From contig BLAA01000001.1 of NCBI GenBank assembly GCA_017312345.1, forward strand, positions 496,001-560,000: 64,000 bases of DNA, given 5' to 3'. The position numbers and the translations under genes are program-made. Of the stretch, positions 61,571-64,000 are shown in pieces. The notes beneath the pieces are model-generated. The model did no database searches. It saw only the letters and a list, made by a program, of their open reading frames with translations, and was not told the origin of the DNA. Every line of letters begins with the position of its first letter. Position 1 is the stretch's first letter. The DNA is from Candidatus Denitrolinea symbiosum. Lineage in GTDB: Bacteria > Chloroflexota > Anaerolineae > Anaerolineales > Villigracilaceae.

Positions 61571-62610
61571 TCGTAGCGCACGCGCGGGTCGAGCAGCGCG
61601 TACAGAATGTCGGCCAGCAGGTTGGAGAGGATGATCAGCGCCGCGCCGATGATCAATACCGCCAGCAGGATGGGATAGTCGCGGTTGAGCGCGGCCTGGT
61701 AATACAGGCGTCCCATGCCCGGCCAGGCGAAGAGAAACTCCACGAAGACCGCCCCGCTGAAGATGTATGGCGCATCCAGCGCCAGGATGGTGACGAGGGG
61801 GATCAACGCGTTGCGCAACGCGTGTTTGAAGACGACCAGCCGCTCCGACGCGCCCTTGGCGCGCGCGGCGCGAAGGTAGTCTTTGTGCATCACGTCCAAC
61901 ATGCTGGAGCGCAGGAAGCGCGAGTACCAGGCGATCCAGCCCAACGCGCCGGTGGCGACCGGCAGGACGAGATGGGCCAGGCGGTCGCCGAGCGCCAGTC
62001 CCTGCGCGTGGATGGACATCATCCCGCCCGCGGGCAGGAGCGGCTCGCCGGTGAACGGATTCTTCAGCCAGCCGTAGAAGACGATGATGAGAATCAGTCC
62101 CAGCCAGAATTCGGGGATGGCCTGCCCCGCGAACGAAAAGGTGGTGGCGGCGATGTCGAAGCTGGAATACTGGCGGATGGCGGAAAGGATTCCGATGGGA
62201 ACGGCGATGAGGAGCGCGGTCAGCAGCGTGACGCTCATCAGGTAGATGGTGTTGGGCAGTTTCTGGGCGATCTCGGCCAGGACGGGCTGGCGCGAGCGGA
62301 ACGAGAAGCCGAAGTCGCCGCGCAGGATTCCCCGCCGCGTGCCGTAACTTTCGAGGAGTCCGTCGCCGTCGGCGTCCACTTTCATCCAGTCGTTGCCCGC
62401 CAGCCAGATGAGATATTGGGTCGGCAGGGGTTTATCCAGCCCGAGTTGGCGCTTGAGGATGGCGATCTTTTCCGGGCGGACATGGCGGCTTTGTCCCTGC
62501 CCGGCCAACGGTCCGCCCGGCGCGAGATTGACCAGCGCGAAGAACACAACGCTCAGCAGGAAGAGCAGGCCGATGGTCTGGGTCAGGCGCCGGGCGATGT
62601 AGGCGGTCAT
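61567..62610 (-). CDS. Peptide/oligopeptide ABC transporter permease (OppB/DppB-like)
   Basis: A 347-residue permease. The N-terminal MTAYIARRLTQTIGLLFLLSVVFFALVNLAPGGPL is the family start, followed by GDFGFSFRSRQPVLAEI, and the coupling loop DVMHKDYLRAARAKGASERLVVFKHALRNALIPLVTI. It has an insert at about residues 75-95 (DGDGLLESYGTRRGI) compared with many OppB proteins. The start at 62610 lies 6 bp after the binding-protein stop codon. Confidence 0.92.
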   Translation of the reverse strand: MTAYIARRLTQTIGLLFLLSVVFFALVNLAPGGPLAGQGQSRHVRPEKIAILKRQLGLDKPLPTQYLIWLAGNDWMKVDADGDGLLESYGTRRGILRGDFGFSFRSRQPVLAEIAQKLPNTIYLMSVTLLTALLIAVPIGILSAIRQYSSFDIAATTFSFAGQAIPEFWLGLILIIVFYGWLKNPFTGEPLLPAGGMMSIHAQGLALGDRLAHLVLPVATGALGWIAWYSRFLRSSMLDVMHKDYLRAARAKGASERLVVFKHALRNALIPLVTILALDAPYIFSGAVFVEFLFAWPGMGRLYYQAALNRDYPILLAVLIIGAALIILSNLLADILYALLDPRVRYE

Positions 62611-62616
62611 GGAAGA

Positions 62617-64000
62617 TTACTTGGTTAGCGTCCAGTCTGCCGCGTTCCAGGTGACGAGGTCGTTGGCGGAGGTCTGTACGCCGAGCAGCCGCGCGGAATG
62701 CGCGTCGGCGTTGACAACGGTGAAGAGGAGCAGTTCCGGCAATTCTTCGTCGAGCAGGGTCGCCATCTTGCAGAAGACCTCCTGCCGCGCCGACTGGTCG
62801 AGGGTGGAGGTCTCGTCGAGCAGCGCTTCGAAGTCCGCGTTCACCCAGCGCCCGTAATTGTAGCCCATGTCGGGGACGGCCGCGCCGGCCGAATAGTAGC
62901 TTTGCAGGTACTCGGCGGGATCCAGGCCGGTGTAGCCGTCGTCCCAGATGTCCATGTCGAAGTTGCCGCTTTGTTCGATGCCTCCGTCTGCGGTGGCCGC
63001 CCACAGCACGCTGCCCTCCACGACGGACAGGTTCAGTTTGACGCCGATCCTGCCGAGCATTTCCGCGATCAACTGCTGGGTGAGTTCGAGCGCCTCGCCG
63101 AATTCGGAATAGGTGATGAACTCCATTTCCATCTTGTAGCCTTCTTCGGCGGTTTTACATCCATGGCATTCGCGCACGCCGTCGCCGTCCGTATCCGTCC
63201 AGCCGGCCGCTTCGAGCAGGGCGGCCGCGGCGGCCGGGTCGAAGACCGGACGCGGGATGTTGTTGCAGGCGTACGGCGGGCGGAAGAATTCCGTCCACAC
63301 CGGCTGGGCGTAGCCGAAGTAGAATTCTTTTGAGATGGCGTCCACGTCAATCGCCATGCGGATGGCGCGGCGGACGCGCAGGTCCGAAAGGATCGGGTGA
63401 GGCGAGGCGGCGGGATCGGTCGTCCCTTTGGCGGCCAGGTTAAAGAAGATGCGCATCACCCAGCGGTTTTCGGGGCTTATGCTAACCTTGACGTTGGGCG
63501 CGTCTTTCAGGTCTTCGATGACCGGCTCGGTCGTCCACATGTCGAGGTCGGCGTCGCCCTTGAGGAGCATCGTCTTGCGGACCTCGCGGTCGGGGACCAC
63601 GCGCACGATGACGCGGTCGATCGCGGGCTTGCCTTTGACGTAATAGTTCTCGTTGCGGACAAAGGTCAGGTGGTCGCCGGCCATCCAATCTTTCAGGATG
63701 TAGGGGCCGTTGCTCAGGGGTTCTCGGGAGCAGTCCCAGGCCGAGAACCCCTGCGAGGCGTCGCAGTAATGCGCGGGCCAGACGACGACCTGCTCGCCGC
63801 CGAGTTGCGTCAGGTAGCCGGGGAAGATGCCGTTGTAATGGATGGTGAAGGCGTAATCGTCCACCTTGTCCACGCTGTCAATGTAGTCAACGCCGGGGAT
63901 CCAGGTGCCTGTGTCGGGGTCCTGGATGGCGGCGAGGGTGAAGAGCGCGTCGTCCGCGGTGACGGGAGTTCCGTCGCTCCACTTCACGTCCTGCCGCATC
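62617..64000 (-). CDS. ABC transporter substrate-binding protein, family 5 (partial)
   Basis: The C-terminal 460 residues of an SBP_bac_5 (OppA/DppA-like) binding protein; the N-terminus lies past position 64000. Visible: KWSDGTPVTADDALFTLAAIQDP, FAHYNG-like segment YAFTIHYNGIFPGYLTQL, SNGPYILKDWMAGDHLTFVRNENYYVKGKPAIDRVIVRVVPD and LRVRRAIRMAIDVDAI. A calcium-like DTDGDGVRE stretch occurs around FDPAAAAALLEAAGWTDTDGDG, common in this family. The ATG at 63999 is not the real start. Confidence 0.92.
   Translation of the reverse strand, partial: MRQDVKWSDGTPVTADDALFTLAAIQDPDTGTWIPGVDYIDSVDKVDDYAFTIHYNGIFPGYLTQLGGEQVVVWPAHYCDASQGFSAWDCSREPLSNGPYILKDWMAGDHLTFVRNENYYVKGKPAIDRVIVRVVPDREVRKTMLLKGDADLDMWTTEPVIEDLKDAPNVKVSISPENRWVMRIFFNLAAKGTTDPAASPHPILSDLRVRRAIRMAIDVDAISKEFYFGYAQPVWTEFFRPPYACNNIPRPVFDPAAAAALLEAAGWTDTDGDGVRECHGCKTAEEGYKMEMEFITYSEFGEALELTQQLIAEMLGRIGVKLNLSVVEGSVLWAATADGGIEQSGNFDMDIWDDGYTGLDPAEYLQSYYSAGAAVPDMGYNYGRWVNADFEALLDETSTLDQSARQEVFCKMATLLDEELPELLLFTVVNADAHSARLLGVQTSANDLVTWNAADWTLTK

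Noticed and set aside
63999..64000. Start codon of the substrate-binding protein at the window end
   Set aside because: The family needs a signal peptide and about 70-100 more residues before KWSDGTPVTADD; the gene is simply cut by the window.

Overview
The window is a GC-rich bacterial chromosome segment, most probably from Chloroflexota class Anaerolineae. This is inferred from gene content: BTAD/SARP-type regulators, DUF5671 membrane proteins, choice-of-anchor-Q/DNRLRE surface proteins, a NACHT-FGE protein, SpoVS, and Thr/Pro-rich linkers in secreted proteins. No rRNA, tRNA, CRISPR array, integrase or transposase was recognised.

Layout. 0-5 kb: partial PIN/TRAM protein, a DUF5671 membrane protein and two AT-richer secreted proteins. 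5-6.3 kb: dnaN. 6.4-11.3 kb: a leftward run of a YtrA-type GntR regulator, slipin, SdpI, ABC ATPase, ABC-2 permease, DUF4177 and a YhfC-type membrane protein. 11.5-14 kb: pdxS-pdxT and a GNAT-like gene. 13.9-16.8 kb: methyltransferase and two glycosyltransferases. 17-24 kb: two deoxynucleoside kinases flank a DnaA-box cluster and spoVS, followed by a lamin-tail-domain protein. 23.5-29 kb: DsbA-like thioredoxin, msrP-msrQ, comEC. 29.2-33.1 kb: two tandem SDR/DUF2867 paralogues and a GT87-like membrane protein. 33.1-36.3 kb: cobalamin riboswitch and btuFCD. 37.6-40.8 kb: T-box leader and valS. 41.3-42.8 kb: M32 carboxypeptidase. 42.9-54 kb: two parallel BTAD-regulator/surface-protein loci. 54-57.1 kb: fur-cbiM-cbiQ-cbiO. 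57.2-60.5 kb: NACHT-FGE protein and a small partner. 60.6-64 kb: a peptide/oligopeptide-type ABC transporter cut by the window end.

Three things stand out. (1) The window looks origin-proximal: dnaN, two near-perfect parS sites (9148-9163 and 9912-9927), and three exact DnaA boxes at two-helical-turn spacing (19083-19132) next to AT-rich DNA. (2) Two loci share a plan that I do not recognise as a described system: a BTAD regulator; an operon opening with a 78-residue protein that appears leaderless; and, last in the operon, a secreted beta-helix protein with a DNRLRE-like end. Each small-protein promoter has direct repeats with an exact 11-bp period, 8-9 bp upstream of the -10 box, which is the geometry of SARP operators. 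The two surface proteins share a 637-bp, almost identical 3' end. (3) Short palindromes and pseudo-tandem repeats are everywhere between genes, and they also lie in frame inside valS, cbiQ and a glycosyltransferase gene, and in variable loops of the cobalamin riboswitch and the T-box leader.

Functional links visible here: the cobalamin riboswitch controls BtuFCD uptake; a Fur-family regulator heads the cobalt/nickel transporter operon; pdxST makes pyridoxal phosphate; MsrPQ with the thioredoxin-fold protein suggests repair and folding of exported proteins.
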